Assembly (NCBI RefSeq): GCF_014197535.1
Contig: NZ_JACIFV010000020.1
Location: 1 to 64,000, forward strand
Direction: 5' to 3'
Length of the DNA stretch: 64,000 nucleotides
Source: Rhizobium aethiopicum
GTDB lineage: Bacteria > Pseudomonadota > Alphaproteobacteria > Rhizobiales > Rhizobiaceae
The notes beneath the pieces were generated by a model, which saw only the letters and a list, made by a program, of their open reading frames with translations, ran no database searches and was not told the origin of the DNA. Position numbers and translations under genes: made by a program. Position 1 is the first letter of the stretch; each line of letters begins with the position of its first letter. Shown here piece by piece: positions 7,715 to 16,919 of this stretch.

Positions 7715-8536
7715 GTTGCTCTCCAGTTCGTTTCGGAAGGTAGGTCGCTCTGGCCTGGCCACCGGCCTTCGTAGTTTCATAGGGTGGCGCTTGACAGTGC
7801 AGCTAGAGCTCACGGGGTCGAAGCCGATACCATTAGTGACCGGCGCGGCGACATTGCCGACAACCGATCCTGCGCAACCTTCTTGATCATTGTTGCGACG
7901 CCGCACAGAAACCCGGGCCGAAGCGCTTGCAGCAGAACTGCCTAACCTATCCACATCACTCAATCCTTCATATTTCGGCCCGACAGCCGCAAGAAAACAT
8001 CACGAGGTTTGGTGGCCCTGCAAAAGGCGCAGACCAAGTCCTCGCGGCTGCGAGCGCGCCTGCTCTGGCTTCTAGTGATTGTGGGAGATGCACTCACAGG
8101 TTAGTCGACCAGGGAACAGTGCTTCTTGTGAGAGCCCTATCAGCACTGAAACGGGAGAAGCAACGGTGAAGATTCTGCCCGATCACGACCAGCGTAAGAT
8201 AACAATCGAGGCCAGGCAACTGACAGAGGGCTCCAGGTCGAATTTCCAGCATCGTCTCCGCACCTGTGGACCCATTTTTTTAGAACTCCACATAATCTAC
8301 ACAGCGCTCTTCAGCGTTTTCTAAGGGCAATCGTTTTGAGCAGTAAAATCGTTTTTGTGGATGGAATGCGTGCAAAAAGGAATGGGTGGATCATAGCAAG
8401 GCGAGCGGCACTTTCAAACAGCGGTCGTGATGATCAACGTTTACGGCAAATCCGCCTCCGACGTCGGTGCCGACGACCGACCTCCGAAATCCTCGTGTAT
8501 CGTCGTACCCGCAACACTCCTTCTCTACTCTGGTTT
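7715..8536. other. Intergenic DNA upstream of nodU remnant
   Basis: No supported gene. Open frames on both strands are short, overlap, and lack ribosome sites or recognisable domains. The stretch 8270-8345 is AT-rich compared with its surroundings. I do not see a complete nod box. Confidence 0.5.
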
Positions 8537-8830
8537 TCAGCCGATAAACCTAGCCGCAGCTTCGCCAGTCGGCACGTCGATAAGCGTGATCGGGCTTGCT
8601 GCAAGGAAACGGCGTTGGTTGTTGGTCGGCGCTGCCGCATCCAGCACCGCAAAACGTGGTGCGTTGGATCGCGTCATGATCCGTCGGGCGTAGGTGCGCA
8701 GCATCTGGTCGTTGAAGCGGCAGCCGATGAAGAAGAGCCTCTGTTGGTGCGCCGCTCCTTCACCGCTTCGCTGACCCACCTGAGCGGCGGAACTCCTTCC
8801 GTCGCTGATGAGGCCGTTGATGGCCTGCTA
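8537..8830 (-). pseudogene. Fragment of a SIR2-like domain protein
   Basis: The reverse frame contains 'QQRLFFIGCRFNDQMLRTYA', 'RRIMTRSNAPRFAVLDA' and 'ITLIDVPTGEAAARFIG', which resembles the C-terminal part of SIR2-like (SIR2_2) proteins found in rhizobia. There is no start codon with a ribosome site and the N-terminal Rossmann part is missing. It lies directly downstream of the 538-aa gene and may once have been co-transcribed with the left T6SS arm. The family assignment is from memory and tentative. Confidence 0.45.
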
Positions 8831-8874
8831 GCCCGGCCTTCCGGTGGGTCGGCCGGCATCGAGACAGGCGATTA

Positions 8875-10491
8875 TTACGCGGCGGGCGCGGCGCGCGAGG
8901 TTTCGATGCGCTTCAGTCCATCGGTGATGGCCGCGAGCCCTTCCCGCAGCGTCTGCCCTATAGTGCCCGGACCGATGTCGATTGGAGGATTGTCAAGCAT
9001 GGCTACAATGTCGCTGCCGTTGAGATAATCGAGCTTCTTCTGGACTGTGGTTCGGACACGCTCGGTCGCGCTCGACAGTGCCTCACCGTTGCGTTCGGTG
9101 ATGGCGGAGAGCTGATCTGAAAGCTCTCCTCCGAACTGCAGGAAGATGTCGTCGACATACCTCCACGTTCCGCCGCGGGCTTCCACATCGACCATCTGGT
9201 TGATCTTGCTCTTTACCTCATCCCGCAGCGTCAAGGCAGCGTCGAGATGAGCCTGCCATATAGCTATGATACTTTCGACCGAGTTCTCGATGGATTTGGT
9301 CCTTTCGGGCTGGTCTGCGATGCCAAGAAGGACCAGAAGTTGATCATCGTTACCGAGCCGCGGGACCACCGCTGCGATCAGACGCTCCACAACCGCGCGC
9401 CTACGGGCTGCATCGCCTAGTTCCTTCGGCCATTGCGACGACACTATCTTCGCAATCCTCTCAGAATTCGCGTTCTCTAGCGGATAAGAAAGCTGTCGCT
9501 CCTGAGCCTTTGCCTTGATCAGACGGAACAAGGACTCTACTACCTCGTCTTGATCGAGAGCGCCCGTTGGAACTCTGTTCAGATCGATCCCATTCACCAC
9601 GACCTCTTCGCGGCGGTCGCCGTTTGTCTCGCCCTGCCCCGCCCCATCGGGCATGTCATCCACATATTGAAGATTTCGCAGATTCTCAGGATAGGCCAGC
9701 ATCAACAGAAGTCGGCCGGCGAAGTTGTGCAGCGTTGCCTCCTGCTCTTCCGGAGGCGTCGCAGCCAGCACACGTTGCAGCCAATCCGCGATCTTCGTGG
9801 TCAGATGGGACAACTCTGCGGTCTGTCCCGCGCCAATTTGCGCGCTGAGACTTACTGCGTGATTGGAAATGGTCGCGGCCGCGGCGGCAATGCCCTCCTT
9901 CACTTCCGGGAGAAGCTGCTCCAGGAGCTCAGCCCCGCCTTCACGCTTGCTTCTCTCTTCGGTTTCTTCAACACTCCCTGCAGAGTTCCCTTCCGCGCTA
10001 TCGAGCGCCGTCATCGGCCGATTGAATTCTTCAGAGTCGTCGGGTGGAAGAAATTGGGAGTTCTCCTCGGCGTTCATCTCAAACTGCTGAATGTCTTCTT
10101 CAGTTAAGATTCCTGCTTCCTGCATGTCAGGCAACCTCATGCGGAAGTTCACGAAATACTTCTTCATCACCTTTTGGACCTGCGGGAACCCGGCCTTTCC
10201 ACCATCAGCCAACTTGACGAGGATAACGCCGTTTTCGTTCATCCTGCCCGTGCCTCTCCGCAGAAGCGAAAAGTTCTCCTTACTACTATCCTCATCATCT
10301 TCAAAAGGCATGTTTTTCAAAGTTTGTGCCAATCCATTGAGCTTTTTCTTACTCACCAGGACAGCAGGCTTCCGCAGATCGCCAACCGTGCCGACCGCAA
10401 AGCAGAACTCCAAATCCGCTCTGTTCTTCGTCTGGTCGATCAACTGCAGAAATTTCTTCGCTCTTGTCCTATTGTGCTTCATTCCGGCCAT
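8875..10491 (-). CDS. Unrecognised 538-aa protein at the end of the left T6SS arm
   Basis: I do not recognise this protein. It starts at ATG 10491 with a GGAG ribosome site 7 bases upstream. Residues 1-135 look like a compact domain ('TRAKKFLQLIDQTKNRADLE', 'FAVGTVGDLRKPAVLVSKKK', 'VQKVMKKYFVNFRMRLPDM'). An acidic linker follows (about 145-190). The rest is mostly predicted helix with Leu-rich, coiled-coil-like stretches. It has no signal peptide or membrane segment. It is the last gene of the reverse arm, about 300 bases after tssM, on the same strand. Its position is that of T6SS accessory or effector genes in other clusters, so either role is possible, but nothing in the sequence proves it. 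Confidence 0.75.
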   Translation of the reverse strand: MAGMKHNRTRAKKFLQLIDQTKNRADLEFCFAVGTVGDLRKPAVLVSKKKLNGLAQTLKNMPFEDDEDSSKENFSLLRRGTGRMNENGVILVKLADGGKAGFPQVQKVMKKYFVNFRMRLPDMQEAGILTEEDIQQFEMNAEENSQFLPPDDSEEFNRPMTALDSAEGNSAGSVEETEERSKREGGAELLEQLLPEVKEGIAAAAATISNHAVSLSAQIGAGQTAELSHLTTKIADWLQRVLAATPPEEQEATLHNFAGRLLLMLAYPENLRNLQYVDDMPDGAGQGETNGDRREEVVVNGIDLNRVPTGALDQDEVVESLFRLIKAKAQERQLSYPLENANSERIAKIVSSQWPKELGDAARRRAVVERLIAAVVPRLGNDDQLLVLLGIADQPERTKSIENSVESIIAIWQAHLDAALTLRDEVKSKINQMVDVEARGGTWRYVDDIFLQFGGELSDQLSAITERNGEALSSATERVRTTVQKKLDYLNGSDIVAMLDNPPIDIGPGTIGQTLREGLAAITDGLKRIETSRAAPAA

Positions 10492-10787
10492 TATATCTCT
10501 CCAGTTTCCTGTTCTAGATCAGTGTACGTCGGTTGATAGGGTGGGACAGGATCTGATCACCCAACTTCCCGAAGATCTGCCTGATGGAGGTGACCGCGCT
10601 CTCCAGCGGTCTAGTCGAGCGGGAAAGCGGCGCGCCGAGATCAAGCGACGATCGCCGCCAGTCGCAGCCGTGACCGCCTCCGATCCGGCCGGCAACCGAC
10701 ATGCCGACCTCTCCCGCCGCAGACCTGCGTGGGCGTCTCGTGACCCCATAGGGCTTTCCCAGCGCCAGTCGGATGCTATCCCGGCGT
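10492..10787. other. Gap between tssM and the 538-aa gene
   Basis: Two overlapping reverse frames (10806-10519 and 10702-10514) are open but Arg/Ser-rich and unlike any protein I know. A tagF-like gene often stands in this position; no TagF motif can be read here, though a decayed short gene cannot be excluded. Confidence 0.4.
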
Positions 10788-13700
10788 TCATAAGAAATCT
10801 GGACATCGGAATTCTGACAGCAGATTGCGGGACAACGGGCTCATCACGCTGTCAGGCTGGAGGTTAAAAACCGCCCAATGGCGACCGGACACCAGTCGTA
10901 CCTGAATAAGGTCCCCTCCTCCCAATGGCTGCTTATCCGCCTCATTTAAGAGGCGAAACAGCGCCCAATGGCCGCTCTTAGAGAGGGTGGCGCCTTGAAA
11001 ACCGATGAAAGCGACGGAAGCGCCGCCGACGCCGCCGGCCGTAGGCCAATGGAAATGCATGGCCGCGGCGGCCGTTCCTCGTCGATGTTCGAGGCGCTGG
11101 CCGTCGATGTCTACCACCACCTGGTCTGTCAACGGATCGGTCTCGGCGACGGTGAGCAGGAATCCAACTGACACCTGGCCGGCATCATCGAACATGGTGT
11201 CGCGGATCGTGGCTGCCCGTTGGAACTGGGCCAAGGTATTGCGGCCGATAGGGAAATCGACACCGCTCGTTGGCCGAAACTGCCACGAACCTTTGGATTT
11301 GTCGACGAATGGGGAAAGGTTCTCGGCGAAGAAAGTGTCGATCTCCGCCTTGCGGCCGAACAGCCGGGCGAAATCGCTCAAAGGGATATCCCGGCGGGAT
11401 CCGCTCGCGAAGGGATACCGTCCTTCGGTAGCCCGTCGGCACAAATCGCCGGGGCCGCCCGCCCAACCGCTCGCCAACCCGCGCCTCATGCCGCTGACGG
11501 TTAGGTCCGAGCTGTGGCGGCTGAGGCCGAGGATCCATTGCCGGATGGGTTCGGGCAGATCGGCCGCCCCCGCCTCGATCTGTTGGATGGCGACGCCCGC
11601 CTGCCCGTTGTGTTCCAAGATGTTCGAACCCGCCAGCCCCTGCGCCTGGCTGAGGGAGCGATACAGTTCGCCGAGATCCCGGAGAGCACTGTCGATCGGC
11701 GCCTGCGCGCCCGCTTGGCTGTTCGACGGCACTTCGACCAGCTGGTGCAGCCACCGGAAATGATCGCCCATATAGAGCTGGACGTGAGCTTCAGGCGTGT
11801 CCGCGGCCGGTTGAGACCGGAACAGTGCCTCGAGCTCGCTTGGCAACACCTCGCCCTGGGGGACACTGTCACCTTTCGTCAAGCCGTCCTCGGGAGCCGG
11901 TGGTTGCTTGAGCTTTAGCTCCTGCGCCGCCGCGAAAAGGAACAGGCGCATTGGTGACGTCGGCGCGGACAGCGTGTTCAAGGTGCGCAGCGCGTCATCG
12001 ATACCCCCAGACGGGCGGATGGACATATCGCCAATGAGCTGGTCCCAGCGCAACGCGAACTCCTGAGCGTAGAGATCCGCCGCCGAACGCCGCAGCTTCT
12101 GGCTCACATCACCGGCTGCAATCGGCGCGACTACCTGTGAGTCGAGAACCCAGCCTTCTGCAGCGACAGCGTCAGCCACTTGCGGCAGCAATCGCAGGAA
12201 GGTTCCGTAAAACCCCGCCCTCGTGTAGATGCCAGGAACCCCCTCGCTGAGCGGCTGTCCCGATTTGCGAGCCAGGACGCCCTGCGCCAGCGGCCCGGCA
12301 TGGTCGGCCAGACGCCAGGTTGGCGCCCGCGAGGCTTCGGGACTGGTCGCGATGATGTCGAGGACGCGGCGCGCCATCGAGACGGTCTGGAGCTTCGCGC
12401 GGCTCCTCTCGATCAGTTCGCCATTAAGCTCACTATGGGGCAGCGGCCCTTCCATGAGTGCATCCAGGTGATCAGCGAGCGCGCTGCGCAGGCCGGCATC
12501 GGCTTCGGCCGGAAACATCACTCGCCAGTCGGCAGCCATCCAGTTTTTGACGACCGCGCGCTGGAGCGGACCCTGCTGACCCAGCATCAGGTAAACCTTT
12601 AACGCCTGGTAGACGAACTGATCATCGTCGTGCCGCTCGACCAATAAGGTTTCCAACCGGAACATCAGCCGCGGCAGCAGGATGGTGTTCACGGCGCGGC
12701 GGTACGCCGCGAGCGTCTGAACCTTGATTTTCTTACTCTGGTCGAGACCCGAACTTGATAGGCGGCCGCCCGCGCTGTCGCCGTTGGCATCACGCAGCCG
12801 CTGAAGCAGTGGCAGGATGGGTCGAAGATCGCCACTCTCAACCCGGTCGAGCTTCAGCTTTTCAGCCCCTCTGGCATAGCTGCCAGCCATTAGGCGAACG
12901 CTCTCGATCAGCTGAACATTCCGAATATAGCTGAACGTCCATAAGACGCTGGCGGTAACAATGACCGCCGCTATCATCGTGTAGGCGCCGTACCGGATCC
13001 GCCGCTGGCGCCGATCGAAGCGGTGATTGGCATCGACGAGCCCAGCTTCGGCGAAAACGACTTCGCGCAGCAGCCGGCTGATGAAATAATTACGGCCCGG
13101 GCCACGAAGCGCTGTACAGGGCGGCTGAGCGATCTCGAAGGTCTGAGATCTGGCGTTCGCAACTCGATCGAAGGGCATGCCAATTTGCGTGCCGCTTAAG
13201 AAGTAGACGCCGCGGAGCATAAGCGGTTCCTGGAACGAATTCCCGCCAAAGGCTTCCTTCAAGAACTGTTGCGTCAGGTGCTTGAGGCTAGCGACCTGCT
13301 GTGGGAAGCCGAACATGAGCGCACGACGCTGGAGGTTGCTTTCGTGCTGCATTCGTTCAAGCAGCCTTTCGTTTAGGCGGCCAACAAGCGCATCGTATGC
13401 TGCGGCAAACGCCATCGGATCGCCTTCGTCCTCCGACGCCTCTTGCGCAAAGGTGAACCCCCACACCGCCTCCCGCCCCTCGCGACCCAGATCGTCGAAG
13501 AATTCAACAAATCCCGCCAGCAGATCGCTCTTAGTGAAAAGCACATAAATCGGCAGTTGCAGGCGAAGCTCCCTGTACACTTCGAGGAGCCGCTCACGGA
13601 TACAGCGCGCGCGATCGGCGAGCACTTCCTCGGATGTAGAATTCAGCTCGCTGATTGCGATCGTGACTAAGACACCGTTCAGCGGCTGCCGTGGCCGGGA

Positions 13701-14393
13701 GCGTCTGAGCATACGAAGCAAGCCACGCCAAACCGCTTTGTCCCGGTCTGCATCACCCTCCTGTATCGTGTAGCGCCCAGCAGTGTCGACGAACACCGCG
13801 TCATCGGTGATCCACCAGTCGCAGTTTTCCGTACCCGCTAACCCACCGGCGGCTCTCAGACCGGACCTCGCCGCCATCGGAAAGCTGAGCCCGGAATTGA
13901 CTATTGCTGTGGTCTTCCCCGAGTTGGGCGGACCGATCATCACATACCAGGGCCGCTGATAGAGCCACCGCCTGCTGATACCTCCTGCGTAGCGGCGCCC
14001 CTTGAGTGTGGTAAGGGTCTCGCGGAAACGATGACGAATCGCCTCCAGCTCTCTTTCAGCAAGCGTGCTGGCTTGCCCCACACTTCGGTCGGAAGGCCTT
14101 GGGTCTCCCTTCTTCTGCTCGGCCCCACCCGCGTCCAGCGCTCCCGACACTCGTGATTGGACGAGGTCTTCAAAATAGGCCTGAACCTTGTAAAGCTGGG
14201 ACTGGATCAAGTAGATCACGGTGTATCCGACCGGAATCAGCATCGATGCCGCGATCTGGCTGCGAAGGCTGTCAAGCGGCGCAAATCCTCCGACCGAGAT
14301 ATGCGGTCCGAGCGTGAAGATTAAGGCACATACGATCGCCGCCCCGCCGACACGGAGCCATTGCCACCTAAGCGCTTTCTTGATTGACTGCAT
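10788..14393 (-). CDS. tssM: T6SS inner-membrane protein TssM (IcmF/ImpL)
   Basis: TssM spans the inner membrane and, with TssL, forms the trans-envelope channel that docks the T6SS baseplate. The 1201-aa product has the usual length. Two membrane segments lie near the N-terminus (about 15-31 and 48-64). A cytoplasmic nucleotide-binding domain carries Walker A 'GPPNSGKTT' at about 154-162, and a third membrane segment lies around 435-455 ('AYTMIAAVIVTASVLWTFSY'). The long remaining part is the periplasmic region, ending 'SPLSRNLLSEFRCPDFL'. The Walker A motif is kept, as in agrobacterial TssM, where ATP binding is reported to matter. It follows tssL by 9 bases in the order FHA gene-tssL-tssM. 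No tssJ lipoprotein gene is seen, which is common in alphaproteobacterial systems. Confidence 0.97.
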   Translation of the reverse strand: MQSIKKALRWQWLRVGGAAIVCALIFTLGPHISVGGFAPLDSLRSQIAASMLIPVGYTVIYLIQSQLYKVQAYFEDLVQSRVSGALDAGGAEQKKGDPRPSDRSVGQASTLAERELEAIRHRFRETLTTLKGRRYAGGISRRWLYQRPWYVMIGPPNSGKTTAIVNSGLSFPMAARSGLRAAGGLAGTENCDWWITDDAVFVDTAGRYTIQEGDADRDKAVWRGLLRMLRRSRPRQPLNGVLVTIAISELNSTSEEVLADRARCIRERLLEVYRELRLQLPIYVLFTKSDLLAGFVEFFDDLGREGREAVWGFTFAQEASEDEGDPMAFAAAYDALVGRLNERLLERMQHESNLQRRALMFGFPQQVASLKHLTQQFLKEAFGGNSFQEPLMLRGVYFLSGTQIGMPFDRVANARSQTFEIAQPPCTALRGPGRNYFISRLLREVVFAEAGLVDANHRFDRRQRRIRYGAYTMIAAVIVTASVLWTFSYIRNVQLIESVRLMAGSYARGAEKLKLDRVESGDLRPILPLLQRLRDANGDSAGGRLSSSGLDQSKKIKVQTLAAYRRAVNTILLPRLMFRLETLLVERHDDDQFVYQALKVYLMLGQQGPLQRAVVKNWMAADWRVMFPAEADAGLRSALADHLDALMEGPLPHSELNGELIERSRAKLQTVSMARRVLDIIATSPEASRAPTWRLADHAGPLAQGVLARKSGQPLSEGVPGIYTRAGFYGTFLRLLPQVADAVAAEGWVLDSQVVAPIAAGDVSQKLRRSAADLYAQEFALRWDQLIGDMSIRPSGGIDDALRTLNTLSAPTSPMRLFLFAAAQELKLKQPPAPEDGLTKGDSVPQGEVLPSELEALFRSQPAADTPEAHVQLYMGDHFRWLHQLVEVPSNSQAGAQAPIDSALRDLGELYRSLSQAQGLAGSNILEHNGQAGVAIQQIEAGAADLPEPIRQWILGLSRHSSDLTVSGMRRGLASGWAGGPGDLCRRATEGRYPFASGSRRDIPLSDFARLFGRKAEIDTFFAENLSPFVDKSKGSWQFRPTSGVDFPIGRNTLAQFQRAATIRDTMFDDAGQVSVGFLLTVAETDPLTDQVVVDIDGQRLEHRRGTAAAAMHFHWPTAGGVGGASVAFIGFQGATLSKSGHWALFRLLNEADKQPLGGGDLIQVRLVSGRHWAVFNLQPDSVMSPLSRNLLSEFRCPDFL

Positions 14394-14402
14394 GGCTTGT
14401 CT

Positions 14403-15692
14403 TCATTGTGTCTTTGTGATGATGATTTGAATCCGACGGTTCCGCGCGCGGCCCTCGGGCGTGTGGTTCGAAGCGACCGGTTCTCCGCTCCCTCTGCCCT
14501 CTTCTCGCACGCGGCCTGGGTCATCCATCATGGATTTGATAATCTCGGCAGCTGCGCTCGCACGCGCGAGCGAAAGGGAATCGTTTGAAGGGAAGGCGAG
14601 TGATTGCACCGGAATGGCGTCGGTGTGCCCGGTCAGGAGGACCGATCCCGACTCACCGTTCAGAGAACGACCAATTCGTAAAAGAAGCGGCAGGAACATT
14701 TTCTTCACTTCCGGACTAGCAGAATCGAACATCCCGGAGGCGCGAATGATAACGACGATCTGCTGTGGGTCCTCGGACACAGTGACAAGCCCTTCGCGGA
14801 TTTCGGGCTCGAGGAAGTTACGCAGTCGGTCGCTGCTCATAACAACCTTTGGTGGCAATGCGATTCTCGCCGATCTGACAACGCCGTTCGGCGGCAATGT
14901 CGCGATATCGTTGAAGACAGCGTCGGCGCGGGCATTTAATGCATGCAGGAGTCCGGTATAGATCGAGAGGAGTAATCCTGCCCCAAACGCTACGACGGCC
15001 CAGATTGGAACGATTGTGCGGCGTGGCTTCGGATTATTTGAGTTCCTCCGCCAGTGCGGGGATAGTTCGCGCTCGAAGTCACCACGGGCTGCTCGGATCA
15101 GGCGGTAGACGTCTTCGCACAGCACACTGAGCTCTGCGGCTCCTCCCGCAGTGACGCGGTAGCGGCCTTCGAAGCCCAACCTCATGCAGTAGTAGAGCAG
15201 CTCCAGCAGTTCTATATTGATGGCCGGTTCATTTTTCAATTGCGTCAGCAGATCGAAGAAGCGCTCGCCGCCCCAGGTATCGCTGAACAGCGATCCCACC
15301 AAGCTGCGCGTCGTCCAGACGCTGTTGCTGCCCCAGGCTGTGTTCAGAACGATGTCATCGATGGTCGCGCAGAGGGCGTATTTGCAGACCTTGATCGCTC
15401 GCGAGGGCAATCCGAGCGGCGTGATCCGACGCTCAAAAGCATCGATCTCCCGCAGCACCCTAAGGCGCAGTGCTTCAACGTCGATATGGCTAGCACTGCT
15501 CTTGAGCTGAGCGCTGAGACCCAGCAGCGCCGCCGCGGCCGCGACCAGTGGATTAAGTCGGTCGAGCGCAAGCATCTCCCAGGTAAGTTCGTCCGCCACT
15601 GGCGATGACGGCGAAGGGACAGCCAACTGCTCCTCGGCGTGAAGGAGGACGAGTGGCTGGGATTTTGGCATCGTTTCCTCAATCACCATCAT
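14403..15692 (-). CDS. tssL: T6SS membrane protein TssL (DotU/ImpK) with C-terminal OmpA domain
   Basis: The protein is 429 aa from ATG 15692, whose first base is shared with the TGA of the upstream FHA gene (TGATG coupling). A GTG 12 bases earlier is an alternative start. The N-terminal DotU domain (about 30-235) contains 'LREIDAFERR', 'YALCATIDDIVLNTAWG' and 'DTWGGERFFDLLTQL'. A single membrane segment follows at about 255-275. The periplasmic C-terminus is OmpA-like: 'GSVLLTGHTDAIPVQSL', 'LSLARASAAAEII' and 'EGRARNRRIQIII'. This is the extended TssL type in which the peptidoglycan-binding OmpA domain anchors the complex to the cell wall. It pairs with TssM downstream. Confidence 0.96.
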   Translation of the reverse strand: MMVIEETMPKSQPLVLLHAEEQLAVPSPSSPVADELTWEMLALDRLNPLVAAAAALLGLSAQLKSSASHIDVEALRLRVLREIDAFERRITPLGLPSRAIKVCKYALCATIDDIVLNTAWGSNSVWTTRSLVGSLFSDTWGGERFFDLLTQLKNEPAINIELLELLYYCMRLGFEGRYRVTAGGAAELSVLCEDVYRLIRAARGDFERELSPHWRRNSNNPKPRRTIVPIWAVVAFGAGLLLSIYTGLLHALNARADAVFNDIATLPPNGVVRSARIALPPKVVMSSDRLRNFLEPEIREGLVTVSEDPQQIVVIIRASGMFDSASPEVKKMFLPLLLRIGRSLNGESGSVLLTGHTDAIPVQSLAFPSNDSLSLARASAAAEIIKSMMDDPGRVREEGRGSGEPVASNHTPEGRARNRRIQIIITKTQ

Positions 15693-16912
15693 CAACCCGC
15701 CCACTTCCCTTCGGAGCGGACGCTCTCATCGTGGGATCGGCGGGCGGGTCGACTACGCTCTCGCACTGGGCGCGCGAAGTCGGCGCCGAAGCTCCGGAGC
15801 AAATCGGTTTCGATGCTCGATACGACGTCATTGAAGACGCGCACGTACGCACTCCGGTTTCGCGCCTTATGGTTGCGGTGCAAAAGGGAACGGGGCCGCC
15901 CCATCGCCTTCTCGATCCCTGCTAGGGACAAGCGTGCACGGACGCTGGACAGAGCCTTCTGCACAGCCGCGAATGACACGTCATGCGTCCCACGGTCGGT
16001 GAAGGCTTGCTCAACGGCCAGGTCTCCGCGGAGGGACCCGCTGGAGTCATTGCACAGAACTGCGCGCAACGCCTCACCGACATCGGGAACGAGACTCAGG
16101 GTTTTTTCGTCGGAACTCTTATTTCTGAATAATTGTTCGCCAGCTCTCGCTCGGAGAGTATGCTGTGCAGCGCGGCGGAATACAGAAGCATTTTCCCTGC
16201 ACGATCCAGCACGCTTACGATGCCGGCATTCCGGACATCTGCCAATGATAAGCCGCAGGCGGCAAGGAAAGCCGTGACCGCCGCTCGATGATTCTTGGCG
16301 AGATGATTGCTCCACCTTGGGTTGCGTCAAGATGGGGGCCCGATCTGGCACACTGTCTGCGTAGATATCCCACGGACTTCTCATCATGCCCGCCAGCGCG
16401 TCTAAACGAGTGCCTAAGAACGGCAATGGTAGGAACTCGCCGTCCCTCAGGTCCAGCAGCGCTTCTTCACCCCGGGTGCAATTGCCCGCCAGGAGCGACG
16501 AGGCCGTTTCGAGGGGGCCAAGAAGACTCAACTCCTCACTTGTCGCTGCAAGTTGTCCCTCCGGTTCGGCGGCACTCTCCGCAATGGATATCGAAGGCGA
16601 CACCGCGACGACATCGGTCATATAGGCGCCGATCTGAATAACATCGCTGGTTTTCCGGGCGACCGGCGCCTCTGACGGAAGCGGCACCGCCTCGTCATTT
16701 TGACATGTGTCGTCGCGGCCTCGGTCGATCAGTACGTATCGCCGTGCCATGCACTCGATTGAGCAGTGGGATTTCGAGACCATCTGCTGATCATCCGGCA
16801 GAACCAGGCTGTTGCCTGCTCGGCTGGTAGTCAGTCCACCAGCCGCGTCGCCCGGCACGAGATATTCCGGAAAACTACATCTATTGCTGTGTACACGTAG
16901 CGTGAGGGGCAT
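15692..16912 (-). CDS. T6SS forkhead-associated (FHA) protein, TagH/ImpI-like, with compensating frameshifts
   Basis: The 406-aa protein has an N-terminal FHA-type domain: 'TTSRAGNSLVLPDDQQMVSK', then 'SHCSIECMARRYVLIDRG'. The usual phosphothreonine loop (ST-NGTF-N) reads 'RDDTCQNDE', so binding may be weakened. FHA proteins link threonine phosphorylation to T6SS assembly. The C-terminal T6SS-FHA domain is recognisable ('ALRAVLCNDSSGSLRGDLAV', 'FAAVQKALSSVRARL'). However, between about 16290 and 16110 the conserved sequence runs in a different frame ('HRAAVTAFLAACGLSLADVR', 'GKMLLYSAALHSILSERELA'), so two opposite single-base shifts seem to have replaced about 55 residues. No PpkA kinase or PppA phosphatase gene is in the window. 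It lies 7 bases after tssK. Confidence 0.85.
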   Translation of the reverse strand: MPLTLRVHSNRCSFPEYLVPGDAAGGLTTSRAGNSLVLPDDQQMVSKSHCSIECMARRYVLIDRGRDDTCQNDEAVPLPSEAPVARKTSDVIQIGAYMTDVVAVSPSISIAESAAEPEGQLAATSEELSLLGPLETASSLLAGNCTRGEEALLDLRDGEFLPLPFLGTRLDALAGMMRSPWDIYADSVPDRAPILTQPKVEQSSRQESSSGGHGFPCRLRLIIGRCPECRHRKRAGSCRENASVFRRAAQHTLRARAGEQLFRNKSSDEKTLSLVPDVGEALRAVLCNDSSGSLRGDLAVEQAFTDRGTHDVSFAAVQKALSSVRARLSLAGIEKAMGRPRSLLHRNHKARNRSAYVRVFNDVVSSIETDLLRSFGADFARPVRERSRPARRSHDESVRSEGKWAG

Positions 16913-16919
16913 TGGTGGG

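Noticed and set aside
10519..10806. tagF or another T6SS gene between tssM and the 538-aa gene
   Set aside because: Translations in all reverse frames show no TagF motif; composition is that of random GC-rich DNA.
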